From NCBI GenBank assembly GCA_937884605.1, contig CALGDM010000018.1, positions 1 through 64,000 on the forward strand: a stretch of DNA of 64,000 nucleotides, written 5' to 3'. Source of the stretch: an uncultured Spiribacter sp. Its GTDB lineage: Bacteria > Pseudomonadota > Gammaproteobacteria > Nitrococcales > Nitrococcaceae. The notes below the pieces were generated by a model. It saw nothing but the letters and a program-made list of their open reading frames with translations, did no database searches and was not told where the DNA came from. The number at the start of each line of letters is the position of its first letter. Position 1 is the first letter of the stretch. A program made the translations under genes and the position numbers. Shown piece after piece: positions 16,131 to 31,014 of this stretch.

Positions 16131-17597
16131 TCAGCCAGCGCTGCCGAGCTGCGCCTCCCAGCGGCTGCGCAGGGCATCGGCGCGGGACAGCTGCCCGGCG
16201 CTGGCACTGATGTCGCTGACCCGCCGAAGTTGTGACAGCCCGGCGCGCAGATCGCCCTGCACGGCATAGTAGTGGGCCATCGCCAGGGCCGATTCATCCG
16301 GGTCGGAGGCGGCACTCGCGGCCCGGGCATGCATCTCCCAGATACCGGGGGCATCGGGCTGGTCGTGGGTCAGCTGGCGGGTGGCGGCCAGCGCCTCCCG
16401 CGCTCGGTCCGCCTGCAACAGGGCCGCGACGCGCTCGACCCGCAGGCTGACGCTGTCGGGGAACAGGCTCAGCCCGTCATCGATGTGCGCGAGCGCTGCC
16501 GCGGTCCGGTCGGCGCCGAGGGCCGCCTCGGCCAGCCCCAGATACAGCAGGTCATGGGCACCGGCGTCATCGAGCAGCGCCTCGAGACGCCGAGTGGCGG
16601 CATCCGGTTGATCGTCGGCAATCAGCGCCAGTGCCCGGCCATAGCGTTGGGCGGGGCCGTTGTCGCCGGAATCGATGCGGGCGCGAAAGGCCTCGAGGGC
16701 CTGGTCCGGCTGATCGGCAGTGGCCACCTGAACACGGGCCCGGATGTAGTCAAAGTCCGGGCTCTCGAACACCGAGTCGGGCTGCAGGTCGTCGGCCATC
16801 GAGCGCACGTCGGCGATCCGCGCCCGGGTCAGCGGATGGGTGCTCAAAAACGCCGGCGCGCGGCTGCGATAGCGGTTGTCGGCCTGCAGCACCTCAAAGA
16901 AATTGGCCATGCCCATGGGCTCGAGGTTGGCCCGGGCCAGGATGCGCATGCCGGTGCGGTCGGCCTCGCGTTCGTGATCGCGGGAGTAGGCCAGCTGGCT
17001 GTCGATGCCCGAGGCCATGCCGGTGGTGACCGCCGCCATGCCGGCCTGCGGACTCTGCGAGCCGATCACCAGCCCGGCCAGCACCATCGCTGCCGTGCGC
17101 AGGCTGGTCTGCTCGGCGGCGGCGATGCGCCGGGCGATGTGACGCTGGGTGACGTGGGCGAGTTCGTGGGCAATCACCGATCCCAGCTCGCTTTCATTGC
17201 GCGCGGCGGTGATCAGGCCGGTATGCACCCCGATATAGCCGCCCGGCATGGCAAAGGCGTTGATGCGCGGGTCTTCGAGGACAAAAAACCGGTAGCGGGC
17301 CGCCGGGGTGTCGGTGGCGGTGGTGATGCGCGCACCCAGATCCCGGATATAGGCGTTGACCGCCGGATCGTCGATGCCGTCCACCTGCTGGCGGATCTCG
17401 CGCATCATCTCCTGGCCCATGCGCGCGGCCTCGGCCGCCGGCAGCGCCTGACTGGAGGGGTTGCCAAGATCGGGCAGCGACAGGTCGAGGTTGTCGGTCT
17501 GCGCCACCGCCGCCGGTCCCGCCAATGCGAGCACCGCGGCCAGCGCAAGCGCCCCGAGCGTCCCTCGAATGCCGGCAGGCAGTGTCTTTCTCATCAT
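16131..17597 (-). CDS. bepA: Outer-membrane assembly metalloprotease/chaperone BepA (YfgC), M48 family
   Basis: 488 residues, essentially the E. coli length. Signal peptide (about 1-33, ending AVAQ); M48 catalytic domain with HELAH (144-148) and the third zinc ligand Glu in DHEREADRTG; then C-terminal TPR repeats (about 310-488). Periplasmic; it assists LptD/BamA-dependent assembly and degrades stalled outer-membrane proteins. I start at the tandem ATG near 17594-17597; the frame remains open upstream but has no signal peptide there. Divergent from perM, as in E. coli. Confidence 0.93.
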   Translation of the reverse strand: MMRKTLPAGIRGTLGALALAAVLALAGPAAVAQTDNLDLSLPDLGNPSSQALPAAEAARMGQEMMREIRQQVDGIDDPAVNAYIRDLGARITTATDTPAARYRFFVLEDPRINAFAMPGGYIGVHTGLITAARNESELGSVIAHELAHVTQRHIARRIAAAEQTSLRTAAMVLAGLVIGSQSPQAGMAAVTTGMASGIDSQLAYSRDHEREADRTGMRILARANLEPMGMANFFEVLQADNRYRSRAPAFLSTHPLTRARIADVRSMADDLQPDSVFESPDFDYIRARVQVATADQPDQALEAFRARIDSGDNGPAQRYGRALALIADDQPDAATRRLEALLDDAGAHDLLYLGLAEAALGADRTAAALAHIDDGLSLFPDSVSLRVERVAALLQADRAREALAATRQLTHDQPDAPGIWEMHARAASAASDPDESALAMAHYYAVQGDLRAGLSQLRRVSDISASAGQLSRADALRSRWEAQLGSAG

Positions 17598-17681
17598 GTC
17601 TCCACAGACCGATGGCGTGACGATCGCGTTCCACCGCCGCGTCGTTTGTGGGACAGTATAACCCGGCTGCAGGAGGTTGCC

Positions 17682-18788
17682 TTGTCGACGCCCATGTACC
17701 CCATCCGCCAATGGTTCAACCGCCACCTGAGTAATCCCCAGGTGGTGGGGCTCGCCGTGATGCTGCTCATCGGTGTCGCGGTGGTGACGTTTCTGGGCAG
17801 CATGCTGGTGCCGGTGTTTGCCTCGATCGTGCTGGCCTATCTGCTCGAGGGCGTTGTCCGCACCCTGACCCGCTATCATGTCCCGCGCGGACCGGCGGTG
17901 CTGATCGTCTACCTGGTCTTTTTGCTATGTCTGGTGGCGACGCTGGTTGCATTGCTGCCCACCATCGTCAATCAGGTCATCCAGCTGGTGGAAAACCTGC
18001 CCGCCATGCTTGAGCAGGGCCAACAGGCCCTGCTGCAGCTGCCCGAGCGCTATCCGGCGTATTTTTCGACCGATCAGGTCGCGGCCCTGCTCGATACCAT
18101 CCGGCGCGAGGCGATTGCCTATGCCCGCAGCCTGGCCTCGTCATTTTCGCTGGCCTCGGTGGTGATGGTGGTCACCATCATGGTCTATGCGGTGCTGCTG
18201 CCGGTGCTGATTTTCTTTTTCCTGTGGGACAAATCGCGGATTCTGGGCTGGACGGTGCGGTTTCTGCCCCGGCACTACGGCCTGGTGGCCTCGGTCTGGC
18301 ACGAGGTGGACCTGCAGATCGGCAACTATGTGCGCGGCAAGTTCATCGAAGTGGCAATCGTCTGGGTGGGGAGCTACCTGACCTTTCTGGCCCTGGGGCT
18401 TGAATTTGCCATGCTGCTGGCGCTGATGGTGGGACTGTCGGTGATCATCCCCTATGTCGGCGCCATCGTCGTCACGCTGCCCATCGCGATCGTCGCCTAC
18501 TTTCAGTTCGGCGCCAGCAGCGAGTTCATGTGGGTGCTGGTGGCTTATGCGGTGATCCAGGCCATCGACGCCAACATCCTCGTGCCGTTGCTGTTTTCGG
18601 AGGCGGTCAACCTGCATCCGGTGGCCATCATCATCGCGATTCTGATCTTTGGCGGCATCTGGGGCTTCTGGGGCGTGTTCTTTGCCATCCCACTGGCCAA
18701 TCTGATCCAGGCAGTGATCAATGCCTGGCCGCGGGTCAGCGTTGAGGACGAGAAAGAGGACGCGGACGCGGCCGACGCCCTCGGCTAG
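17682..18788 (+). CDS. perM: PerM-type membrane protein (AI-2E transporter family)
   Basis: About 368 residues with the AI-2E/PerM layout: paired N-terminal membrane helices (VVGLAVMLLIGVAVVTF and VPVFASIVLAYLLEGVV), a central amphipathic region, and a conserved C-terminal half with FSEAVNLHPVAIII and IFGGIWGFWGVFFAIPLA. The start is a choice. TTG at 17682 lies 5 bases after AGGAGG (17671-17676), while ATG at 17694 fits homologue length but is 17 bases away. I used TTG. E. coli PerM is permease-like of uncertain substrate. Next to bepA as in E. coli. Confidence 0.88.
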   Translation: MSTPMYPIRQWFNRHLSNPQVVGLAVMLLIGVAVVTFLGSMLVPVFASIVLAYLLEGVVRTLTRYHVPRGPAVLIVYLVFLLCLVATLVALLPTIVNQVIQLVENLPAMLEQGQQALLQLPERYPAYFSTDQVAALLDTIRREAIAYARSLASSFSLASVVMVVTIMVYAVLLPVLIFFFLWDKSRILGWTVRFLPRHYGLVASVWHEVDLQIGNYVRGKFIEVAIVWVGSYLTFLALGLEFAMLLALMVGLSVIIPYVGAIVVTLPIAIVAYFQFGASSEFMWVLVAYAVIQAIDANILVPLLFSEAVNLHPVAIIIAILIFGGIWGFWGVFFAIPLANLIQAVINAWPRVSVEDEKEDADAADALG

Positions 18789-20065
18789 AGGACATCGCTG
18801 GCGTAGGCGGCCAACCGTGAGCGCTCGCCTCGCGTAAGGGTCAGATGGGCGCTGTGTGGCCAGTCACGAAAGCGCCGGACCAGATAGGTGAGCCCCGAGG
18901 TGGTGGGGGTGAGCCAGGGGGTGTCGATCTGGCCGATATTGCCCAGGCAGACGATCTTGGTGCCGGGGCCGGCCCGGGTGATCAGCGTGCGCATCTGCTG
19001 TGGGGTCAGGTTCTGCGCCTCATCAAGCACCATGAAACGGTTGAGCAGGGTGCGCCCGCGCATGAAGTTGAGTGAGCGGATGCGCACCCGGCTCTGCAGC
19101 AGATCGCGGGTGGCCGCCTGGCCCCAGCGGTTGCCGCCGCCGGCGTCCCGCGACGGCGCGCTCAGCACCTCGAGGTTGTCCATGAGCGCACCCATCCACG
19201 GCGACATTTTCTCTTCTTCGGTGCCGGGCAGATAGCCGATCTCTTCGCCGATGGCCACCGTCGCGCGGGTCATGAGGATTTCGTCGTACTGCCCGGTCTC
19301 GAGGGTCTGGGTCAGCCCGGCGGCCAGGGTGAGCAGGGTCTTGCCCGTGCCCGCCGGCCCCAGCAGCGTGACCAGATCGACCTCGGGGTCGAGCAGCAGG
19401 TCGAGGGCCAGGGCCTGCTGCCGGTTGCGGGCGTGAATGCCCCAGACCGACTCGCCGCCCGGCCCATAGTCGGTCACCGCCACCGGCTCGAGTGGCCCGT
19501 CAGCGCTCGCCACGAGGCGCCAGGCCTGGTCGTCGCCAAGCAGGAATTCGTTGGCTGTGGCCGCCGCGGGCGGCTCGGCGTGGGCATCGGTGCCGGGGGG
19601 CAGCGGGTGCATGCCGTCGGGCAGCAGATCCGGGTCGTCGAGGCGCGCCTCGCTTTCGTGGTCACTGGCCTCGAGCCCCAGCACGCTGGCCTGGATGCGC
19701 AGGTTGATGTCGCGCGCCACGACCGTGAGCTGCATGTCGGGGTGGGTGCGCGCCAGGGTTTGGGCGGCGGCGAGCACCGGCGAGGCATGACCGGCGTCGG
19801 TCTCGGTCAGAAAGTACAGCCGGCCGAGTCCCTCGCCCAGCGGCAGGCCGTCGGCGAGTGCCTGCGGGGCGACCCCGGCCAGCCGCTCGTCGAGAAAGCG
19901 GGCCGCCTGGAGGGCATTGCGCGCCTCTTCGCTGTTGCCATGGCGGGCCGCGTCGAGCCCATGCAGCACGGCCAGCGGCAGATAGACATCACGTGACTCG
20001 AAACGAAACAGCGCCGCCGGGTCGTGCAGCAGCACGGAGGTGTCGAGCAGGCAGGCCTGATGCAT
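18785..20065 (-). CDS. PIN domain-PhoH family ATPase (PhoH2/YlaK type)
   Basis: 426 residues with two domains. The N-terminal PIN ribonuclease-like domain (about 3-140) has its first acidic residue in LLDTSVLLHD; the C-terminal PhoH P-loop ATPase (about 200-426) has Walker A LLGPAGTGKTLLTLAAG and Walker B FMVLDEAQNLTPQQ. Proteins of this type have been reported as RNA helicase/RNases in other bacteria; the target here is unknown. Its stop codon is the reverse complement overlap of the perM stop (shared CTAG at 18785-18788). It lies between perM and bcp, which are neighbours in E. coli. Confidence 0.9.
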   Translation of the reverse strand: MHQACLLDTSVLLHDPAALFRFESRDVYLPLAVLHGLDAARHGNSEEARNALQAARFLDERLAGVAPQALADGLPLGEGLGRLYFLTETDAGHASPVLAAAQTLARTHPDMQLTVVARDINLRIQASVLGLEASDHESEARLDDPDLLPDGMHPLPPGTDAHAEPPAAATANEFLLGDDQAWRLVASADGPLEPVAVTDYGPGGESVWGIHARNRQQALALDLLLDPEVDLVTLLGPAGTGKTLLTLAAGLTQTLETGQYDEILMTRATVAIGEEIGYLPGTEEEKMSPWMGALMDNLEVLSAPSRDAGGGNRWGQAATRDLLQSRVRIRSLNFMRGRTLLNRFMVLDEAQNLTPQQMRTLITRAGPGTKIVCLGNIGQIDTPWLTPTTSGLTYLVRRFRDWPHSAHLTLTRGERSRLAAYASDVL

Positions 20066-20074
20066 TGCCGATGC

Positions 20075-20551
20075 CTATCCGTCGTGATGGGCGCGAAGGG
20101 CCTCGAGGACCGCTTCGGCGTGGCCCTCGACGCTCACTTTGCGCCATTCCTCGCGCAGCACACCCTCGGGGTCGATCAGAAAGGTGCTGCGCTCGATCCC
20201 GCGGGCGGGCTTGCCGAACATCACCTTGTCGCGCATGACGCCGAACTGGTTGCAGACGGTTTCGTCCTTGTCACTCAGCAGGGCGAAGGGGAAGTCGTAC
20301 TTGGCGCGAAAGTTGGCGAGCGCCCGCGGCCCATCGCGGGAAATGCCCGCCACCTGGGCGTTGAGGGCGTTGAAGCGGGGGTCGAGGTCGCGAAAGGCCT
20401 CGCTCTCCACCGTGCAGCCCGGGGTGCTGGCCTTGGGAAAGAAGTACAGCACCACCCAGCGGCCGCGCTGGTCGGCGAGCCGCCAGGTGTCGCCGCGATC
20501 GGTGGGCCGCGCGAAATCGGCAATCGGTTGATTGAGTGTGATGTCGGTCAT
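20075..20551 (-). CDS. bcp: Thioredoxin-dependent peroxiredoxin Bcp (PrxQ family)
   Basis: 158 residues. Peroxiredoxin active site KASTPGCTVESEAF with the peroxidatic Cys, in an alkyl hydroperoxide reductase/thioredoxin fold. E. coli Bcp has a resolving Cys five residues later (PGCTVQAC); here that position is Glu-Ala, so the enzyme is either 1-Cys or uses the only other Cys (VCNQFGV, about residue 99). It follows gcvR by 4 bases; the gcvR-bcp order is conserved. Confidence 0.93.
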   Translation of the reverse strand: MTDITLNQPIADFARPTDRGDTWRLADQRGRWVVLYFFPKASTPGCTVESEAFRDLDPRFNALNAQVAGISRDGPRALANFRAKYDFPFALLSDKDETVCNQFGVMRDKVMFGKPARGIERSTFLIDPEGVLREEWRKVSVEGHAEAVLEALRAHHDG

Positions 20552-20555
20552 CGGA

Positions 20556-21089
20556 TCAGTGCCTCAGGGGTTCGATGATGGCGTCGAGGTTGAGCTGGTC
20601 GCAGAAGTCCATGAACTCCTCACGCAGCCGCGCGATATGCAGCGAGGCGGCGACGTCGATGGTCATCTGCAGCTGGAACATCGGCGTGCGGGTATGGGCC
20701 GCGGCGTAGGTGGTGGTGGTCAGGTCGCGGACATTGATCTCGCGGCTGGCAAAAAAGTGCCCCAGCTGATGGACGATGCCGGCGTGATCCACGCAGACCA
20801 CCTCGACGCTGTAGGGCATGACATCGGCGGTGGGCTCGGGCGGACGGGTGCGGCGGACCTGCACATCCAGGTCCAGCCGGCGGCCGGCGGCGGGCAGTGA
20901 TGACTCGAGCTTGGCCAGCTCGTTCCAGCGCCCTTCCACCGTCAGGATCATCGCGAAGTCGCCGCCGAGCACGCTCATGCGGCTGTCGCCGATGCTGCAC
21001 CCGGTGTCGCGAATGAGCGCCGAGATGGCCTCGACCAGGCCGGGGCGGTCTTCGCCCAGCGCGGAAACGACGAGGTAGTTTTTGTGCAT
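20556..21089 (-). CDS. gcvR: GcvR-like glycine cleavage system regulatory protein (tandem ACT)
   Basis: 177 residues made of two ACT domains. The first starts MHKNYLVVSALGEDRPGLVE and the second MPYSVEVVCVDHAGIVHQLG. In E. coli GcvR binds glycine and modulates GcvA. No gcvA or gcvTHP is in the window, so the partner is unknown here. Divergent from dapA and upstream of bcp, as in E. coli. Confidence 0.88.
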   Translation of the reverse strand: MHKNYLVVSALGEDRPGLVEAISALIRDTGCSIGDSRMSVLGGDFAMILTVEGRWNELAKLESSLPAAGRRLDLDVQVRRTRPPEPTADVMPYSVEVVCVDHAGIVHQLGHFFASREINVRDLTTTTYAAAHTRTPMFQLQMTIDVAASLHIARLREEFMDFCDQLNLDAIIEPLRH

Positions 21090-21228
21090 GACGCTGCCCG
21101 ATACTGCCTGCTTGAAGCCCCGTGATCGAAGCCGCGGATTGTATCACGTCAGCGCCGCCGGGCGGCTTGTCAGTCCCGGAGTGCAGGGCTAACATCCTCG
21201 CATTGTGGCAGCGGAGGGGATTTTGGCG

Positions 21229-22104
21229 ATGTTCCAGGGCAGCATGGTTGCGATGGCAACCCCCATGCACACCGACGGGGCCCTGGACGAGGCAGGCCTT
21301 GAGCGGTTGGTGGAGTTTCATGTCGATCGGGGCACGGATGCCATTGTCGCGGTGGGCACCACCGGCGAGTCGGCCACCCTCGATCATGACGAGCACTATC
21401 ATGTGATGCGCCGCACCGTCGAGATTGCCCGTGGCCGGATCACGGTGATGGGCGGCTGCGGCGCCAACAGCACCTGGGAGGCCGAAGCGCTGGCGCGCCG
21501 GGCCCTCGAGGTGGGCTGCGCGGCCGCGCTGCTGGTCACCCCCTACTACAACAAGCCCACCCAGGAAGGGCTCTATCAGCATTTTCGGCACATCGCCGAC
21601 CGCGTGCCGATCCCGCAGATCCTCTACAACGTGCCGGGCCGCACCGGCGTCGACCTGCTGCCCGAAACCGTGGATCGGCTGGCCGATGTGGCCAACATCG
21701 TCGCCATCAAGGAGGCCTCGGGCAGCCTCGAGCGCGCCGAAGAGGTGATCGAGCGCTGTGGCGATCGCATCGATCTGTACTGCGGCGAGGATGCCCGCAA
21801 TCTGGCCCTGATGAATGCCGGCGCCCGCGGCTGTGTGTCGGTGACCGCCAATGTGGCACCGGCGCTGATGCATCAGATGTGCGCGGCGGCGCTGGCCGGC
21901 GATCAGCCCCGGGCCGAGGCCCTCGATGCCCGGCTGGCGGCGCTGCACAACGCGCTGTTCCTCGAGACCAATCCGATCCCGGTCAAATGGGCGCTGCATG
22001 AAATGGGCCTGATTGAGGACGGCATGCGCCTGCCGCTGACACCGCTGTCGGCCCCATACCACGAGACGGTGCGCCAGGCACTGAAACTGGCGGATGCCCT
22101 ATGA
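21229..22104 (+). CDS. dapA: 4-hydroxy-tetrahydrodipicolinate synthase DapA
   Basis: 291 residues. GTTGES carries the catalytic Thr pair, the Tyr is in LYNVPGRTG, and the Schiff-base Lys is in VAIKEASG. It condenses pyruvate with aspartate semialdehyde in lysine/diaminopimelate synthesis. I start at the ATG at 21229 (MFQGSMVAMATPM), which matches family N-termini and has GGAGGGG about 9 bases upstream. It overlaps bamC by 4 bases. Confidence 0.97.
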   Translation: MFQGSMVAMATPMHTDGALDEAGLERLVEFHVDRGTDAIVAVGTTGESATLDHDEHYHVMRRTVEIARGRITVMGGCGANSTWEAEALARRALEVGCAAALLVTPYYNKPTQEGLYQHFRHIADRVPIPQILYNVPGRTGVDLLPETVDRLADVANIVAIKEASGSLERAEEVIERCGDRIDLYCGEDARNLALMNAGARGCVSVTANVAPALMHQMCAAALAGDQPRAEALDARLAALHNALFLETNPIPVKWALHEMGLIEDGMRLPLTPLSAPYHETVRQALKLADAL

Positions 22105-22682
22105 CGCGACTGATCGCTGGACTGCTGGCCCTGGCACTGACCGGCTGCGGACTGATGAGCGGCCCCCCGGACGCGGCCGAGCAGCGCGCCGAGGCGCTGC
22201 GCCAGCCGCCGGACGTGCTGGCCGATGCGCGGCCCGCCACCGGCGACGAGTCGGCCGCTGACGAGAGCGATGCCGAGCCGCGGGACGCCGCGGCGGCCGG
22301 GCGCAGCCCGGTGGGCACGGTCAACGGCCAGCCGGTGCTGGATCTGGGCCTGCCGCTGAACGCCGCCTGGGCGGTGACCGGGCGGGCCATCGACCGGGTC
22401 GGCTTTGAGCTGCTGGGCTCCGATCGCGACGCCCATACCCATCGCATCCGCTACGACGGCTCGGTGGCCTCGGAAGTGGAGGGCGATGACAACCAGGGGC
22501 TGCTGGATTCGCTGGCGTTCTGGCGCGAGCAGCCCGAGGGCTCACTGCAGCCCTATCAGGTTGTCATTGCCGAGCGCGGCACCGGTGCCCGCGTGACGGT
22601 GCAGGATGACAGCGGCAATCCGGCCGCAGCGGGCGCGGCCCGGCAGGTCCTGGCCGTGCTCGCCGAACAGCTCAAGCCCTGA
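22101..22682 (+). CDS. bamC: Outer-membrane assembly lipoprotein BamC, short form
   Basis: 193 residues. Lipoprotein signal with lipobox LTGC (Cys about 15), an acidic unstructured stretch (about 20-70) and a single helix-grip-like domain (about 75-193) that includes [23 protein letters not shown]. The position right after dapA with an ATGA overlap matches dapA-bamC (nlpB) of E. coli. E. coli BamC has about 344 residues and two such domains, so this one keeps the N-terminal half only. Assignment depends on synteny plus the conserved domain. Confidence 0.85.
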   Translation: MTRLIAGLLALALTGCGLMSGPPDAAEQRAEALRQPPDVLADARPATGDESAADESDAEPRDAAAAGRSPVGTVNGQPVLDLGLPLNAAWAVTGRAIDRVGFELLGSDRDAHTHRIRYDGSVASEVEGDDNQGLLDSLAFWREQPEGSLQPYQVVIAERGTGARVTVQDDSGNPAAAGAARQVLAVLAEQLKP

Positions 22683-22687
22683 TCGCC

Positions 22688-26569
<3,882 letters not shown>

Positions 26570-26573
26570 ACGC

Positions 26574-27455
26574 CTAGCCGGTGGGCGGCTCGAGGCCGCG
26601 GGCGCCCACCCAGTCGCGGGCGAACTGCCAGGCCACCCGGCCGCTGCGCGAGCCGCGCTCCAGGGCAAAGCGCAGGGCATCAGCCCGCCAGGCCGTTGGC
26701 TCGGGGGCGGGGGCCGGGTGCAGCCGCTCAATCCATAGCGCGCAGATATCCAGGTAGCGGTTCTGGTCGAAGGGCTGAAACGACAGCCACAGGCCGAAAC
26801 GCTCGGACAGGGAGATCTTTTCCTCCACCGCCTCGCCGGGGTGGATCTCGCCGTTCACCGGCCGCGCCTGCTCATTCTCCGAGAAGTACTCGGGCAGCAG
26901 ATGGCGCCGGTTGGAGGTGGCATAGATGACGAGATTGTCCGGCGGCGCCGCCACCGAGCCGTCGAGTGCCGCCTTGAGCGCCTTGTAGCTGGGGTCATCC
27001 GCCTCGAAAGACAGATCGTCGCAGAACAGGATGAAACGCTCGGGCCGGCCATCCAGGGCGGCAATGATGCGCGGCAGGGCGATCAGATCGGCGGGCTGTA
27101 CCTCGACCAGGCGCAGACCCTCGGCCGCGTATTCATTGAGCAGGGCCTTGATGAGCGATGACTTGCCGGTGCCGCGGGCGCCCGAGAGCAGGACATTGTT
27201 GGCGGGCAGCCCGGCGAGGAACTGCCGGGTGTTGCGCTCGGCGGCGTCGCGGGCGTGTTCGATGTGCTGCAGGGCATCGAGGCGGATGGGGTGACGGTGG
27301 GCCACCGGCTCGAAGCCGCCGCCGCCCGGGCCATCCACCCAGCGCGCCGCCACCTGATCAGACCAGTCGATGGCCGCTGTCTGCGCGGGCAGCAACGGCT
27401 CGAGCCGGTCGAGCAGGGCATTGATTCGGTCGGCCAACGGGTCCAGTCGATCCAT
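26574..27455 (-). CDS. DUF815 AAA-type ATPase of unknown role
   Basis: 293 residues. P-loop NTPase with Walker A LSGARGTGKSSLIKALL, Walker B ILFCDDLSFE, and a sensor-like IYATSNRRHLLPEYF, followed by a C-terminal helical part. It matches the DUF815 family, whose biological role is not established. Convergent with purL and divergent from the DUF2007 gene (22 bases between starts). It may act on a DNA- or protein-bound substrate as other AAA proteins do, but nothing here shows which. Confidence 0.82.
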   Translation of the reverse strand: MDRLDPLADRINALLDRLEPLLPAQTAAIDWSDQVAARWVDGPGGGGFEPVAHRHPIRLDALQHIEHARDAAERNTRQFLAGLPANNVLLSGARGTGKSSLIKALLNEYAAEGLRLVEVQPADLIALPRIIAALDGRPERFILFCDDLSFEADDPSYKALKAALDGSVAAPPDNLVIYATSNRRHLLPEYFSENEQARPVNGEIHPGEAVEEKISLSERFGLWLSFQPFDQNRYLDICALWIERLHPAPAPEPTAWRADALRFALERGSRSGRVAWQFARDWVGARGLEPPTG

Positions 27456-27477
27456 GGCCCTATGTTAGCCTTTCGCA

Positions 27478-27806
27478 ATGGAAAAGGCAGCGGGCAATCT
27501 CAAGCGCGTCTACGTCGTCGCCGACCCGCTGATCGCCGGTCATATCGAAACGATCCTCAACGAGCGCGGTATTCACTGCTTTGTGCGCAACCGGTTTCTG
27601 ACCGGGGCGGCGGGCGAGGTGCCGCCGCTGGAGGCGTGGCCGGAGGTCTGGGTGAGCGCCGAGGACGAGGCCATCGCCCGGCGTCTGATCGACGAGGTGA
27701 TCGGATCGCCGGAGGCGCCCGTGGGTGAGGACTGGCAATGCCCCGACTGTGGCGAAGTCATCGAGGGGCAGTTCGCCGAATGCTGGCGCTGCGGAGGGCG
27801 CCCGGA

Positions 27807-27810
<4 letters not shown>
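27478..27810 (+). CDS. DUF2007 protein with C-terminal zinc ribbon
   Basis: 110 residues. The N-terminal part (about 8-75) follows the DUF2007 'putative signal transducing protein' pattern (RVYVVADPLIAGHIETILNERGI, then a WVSAEDEAIARRLIDE segment). The C-terminus adds a small zinc ribbon: CPDC (about 88-91) and CWRC (about 102-105). Function unknown. Its stop overlaps the yheS start (ATGA), so the two are coupled. Confidence 0.8.
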
Positions 27811-29711
<1,901 letters not shown>

Positions 29712-29756
29712 CCGCCCCCGCCTTTGCCTCGACGGCCGGGGCTGCGTATTCTCAGC

Positions 29757-29775
29757 GTTGTAACCGTTTTGCAAC
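29757..29775. promoter_or_regulatory. Near-perfect dyad upstream of the branched-chain binding protein
   Basis: GTTGTAA (29757-29763) and TTGCAAC (29769-29775) are inverted repeats with one mismatch and a 5-base spacer, ending 20 bases before the start codon. Position suits a repressor site or leader element. The regulator is not identified. Confidence 0.3.
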
Positions 29776-29795
29776 CCTTCAGCGGAGTCTGTGAC

Positions 29796-31007
29796 ATGAG
29801 AATCAATGGCAAGCTAGCAGGGGCGCTGGGCGCCCTGTCCCTGGCCGTCGCCGCGGGCGGCGCCCAGGCCGAACTCAAGGTCGGGGCCCTGTTGCCACTG
29901 ACCGGCGACCTGCAGGCCTATGGCGAGAGCTCGCGCAACGGCATCAACCTGGCCGCCGATGAAATCAACGCCGCGGGCGGTGTGCTGGGCGAGCCCATGA
30001 CCGTCGAGATCGCCGACACCCAGACCGAACCGCAGTCGGGCGTCGATGCGGCCCAGCGCCTGGTCTCGGTGCAGGGGGTTTCGGCCATTGTCGGTGCGCT
30101 GTCGAGTGGTGTGACCATCCCGGTGGCCAGCAGTGTCTCGGCGGTGGAGGGCGTGCCGCAGATTTCCGGGGCGTCGACCTCGCCGGTGATGACCGACCTT
30201 GATGACAACGACTTCCTGTTCCGCACCACGCCCTCGGACGCCTTCCAGGGCACGGCGCTGGCCGAAGTGGCCGCCGATGAGGGCATGGACAGCGTCGCCA
30301 TCCTGTATATCAACAATGACTATGGCGAAGGTCTGGCCGATGCGTTCACCGCCTCGTTCGAGGCGGCCGGCGGCGAGGTCACTGGCCGCACCGGCTACGA
30401 GCCGGGGCTTGCCTCGTATCGCGGCGAGCTCAGCCAGGTGTCCGACGGCGAGTCACCGCTGCTGCTGATCGGCTATCCCGAAAACGGCCAGACCATCCTG
30501 CGCCAGGCGCTCGAGGGCGGGCATTTCCGCGACTTTCTGTTCACTGACGGCATGAAGTCGCCGCAGATCGTCGAAAACCTGGGCGCGCAGTACCTGAACG
30601 GCAGTGCCGGCACGGTGCCGCAGGCCCGCGATGACACGGATGCCGCGCAGCATTTTACCGAGGCCTACGAGGCGAGCTTTGGCGAGCTGCCGCCGGTGCC
30701 CTACATCGACACCGCCTATGACGCGGTCTACACCATCGCGCTGGCCGCGGTGGCCGCCGACAGCACCGACCCGGTCGCCATCCGCGATCACCTGCGCGCG
30801 GTGAATGACCCGGACGGCACGTTGGTGGGGCCGGGTGACTTCGCCGAAGCCGCCGAGCTGCTCGCCGACGGCCAGGCGGTCAACTACGAGGGGGCCTCGG
30901 GCAGCGTCAACTATGACGAGAATGGCGACGTTGCCGGGACCTTCGGCCACTGGGAGATCCGCGACGGCGAATACGTGACCGTTCGCGTGTTCGAGCCGTC
31001 CATGTAG
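29796..31007 (+). CDS. livK: Periplasmic branched-chain amino acid ABC-type binding protein
   Basis: 403 residues, type 1 periplasmic binding protein. Signal peptide (about 1-24, ending AQA), then KVGALLPLTGDLQAYG, AADEINAAGG, ILYINNDYGEGLADAF and YDAVYTIALA blocks typical of LivJ/LivK-like receptors. It has no transporter genes beside it on the plus strand; the only liv-type permease/ATPase genes lie 4 kb away on the minus strand beyond the sulfate operon. Ligand could be Leu/Ile/Val or another small molecule. The symbol is by family only. Confidence 0.82.
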   Translation: MRINGKLAGALGALSLAVAAGGAQAELKVGALLPLTGDLQAYGESSRNGINLAADEINAAGGVLGEPMTVEIADTQTEPQSGVDAAQRLVSVQGVSAIVGALSSGVTIPVASSVSAVEGVPQISGASTSPVMTDLDDNDFLFRTTPSDAFQGTALAEVAADEGMDSVAILYINNDYGEGLADAFTASFEAAGGEVTGRTGYEPGLASYRGELSQVSDGESPLLLIGYPENGQTILRQALEGGHFRDFLFTDGMKSPQIVENLGAQYLNGSAGTVPQARDDTDAAQHFTEAYEASFGELPPVPYIDTAYDAVYTIALAAVAADSTDPVAIRDHLRAVNDPDGTLVGPGDFAEAAELLADGQAVNYEGASGSVNYDENGDVAGTFGHWEIRDGEYVTVRVFEPSM

Positions 31008-31014
31008 ACCGGCC

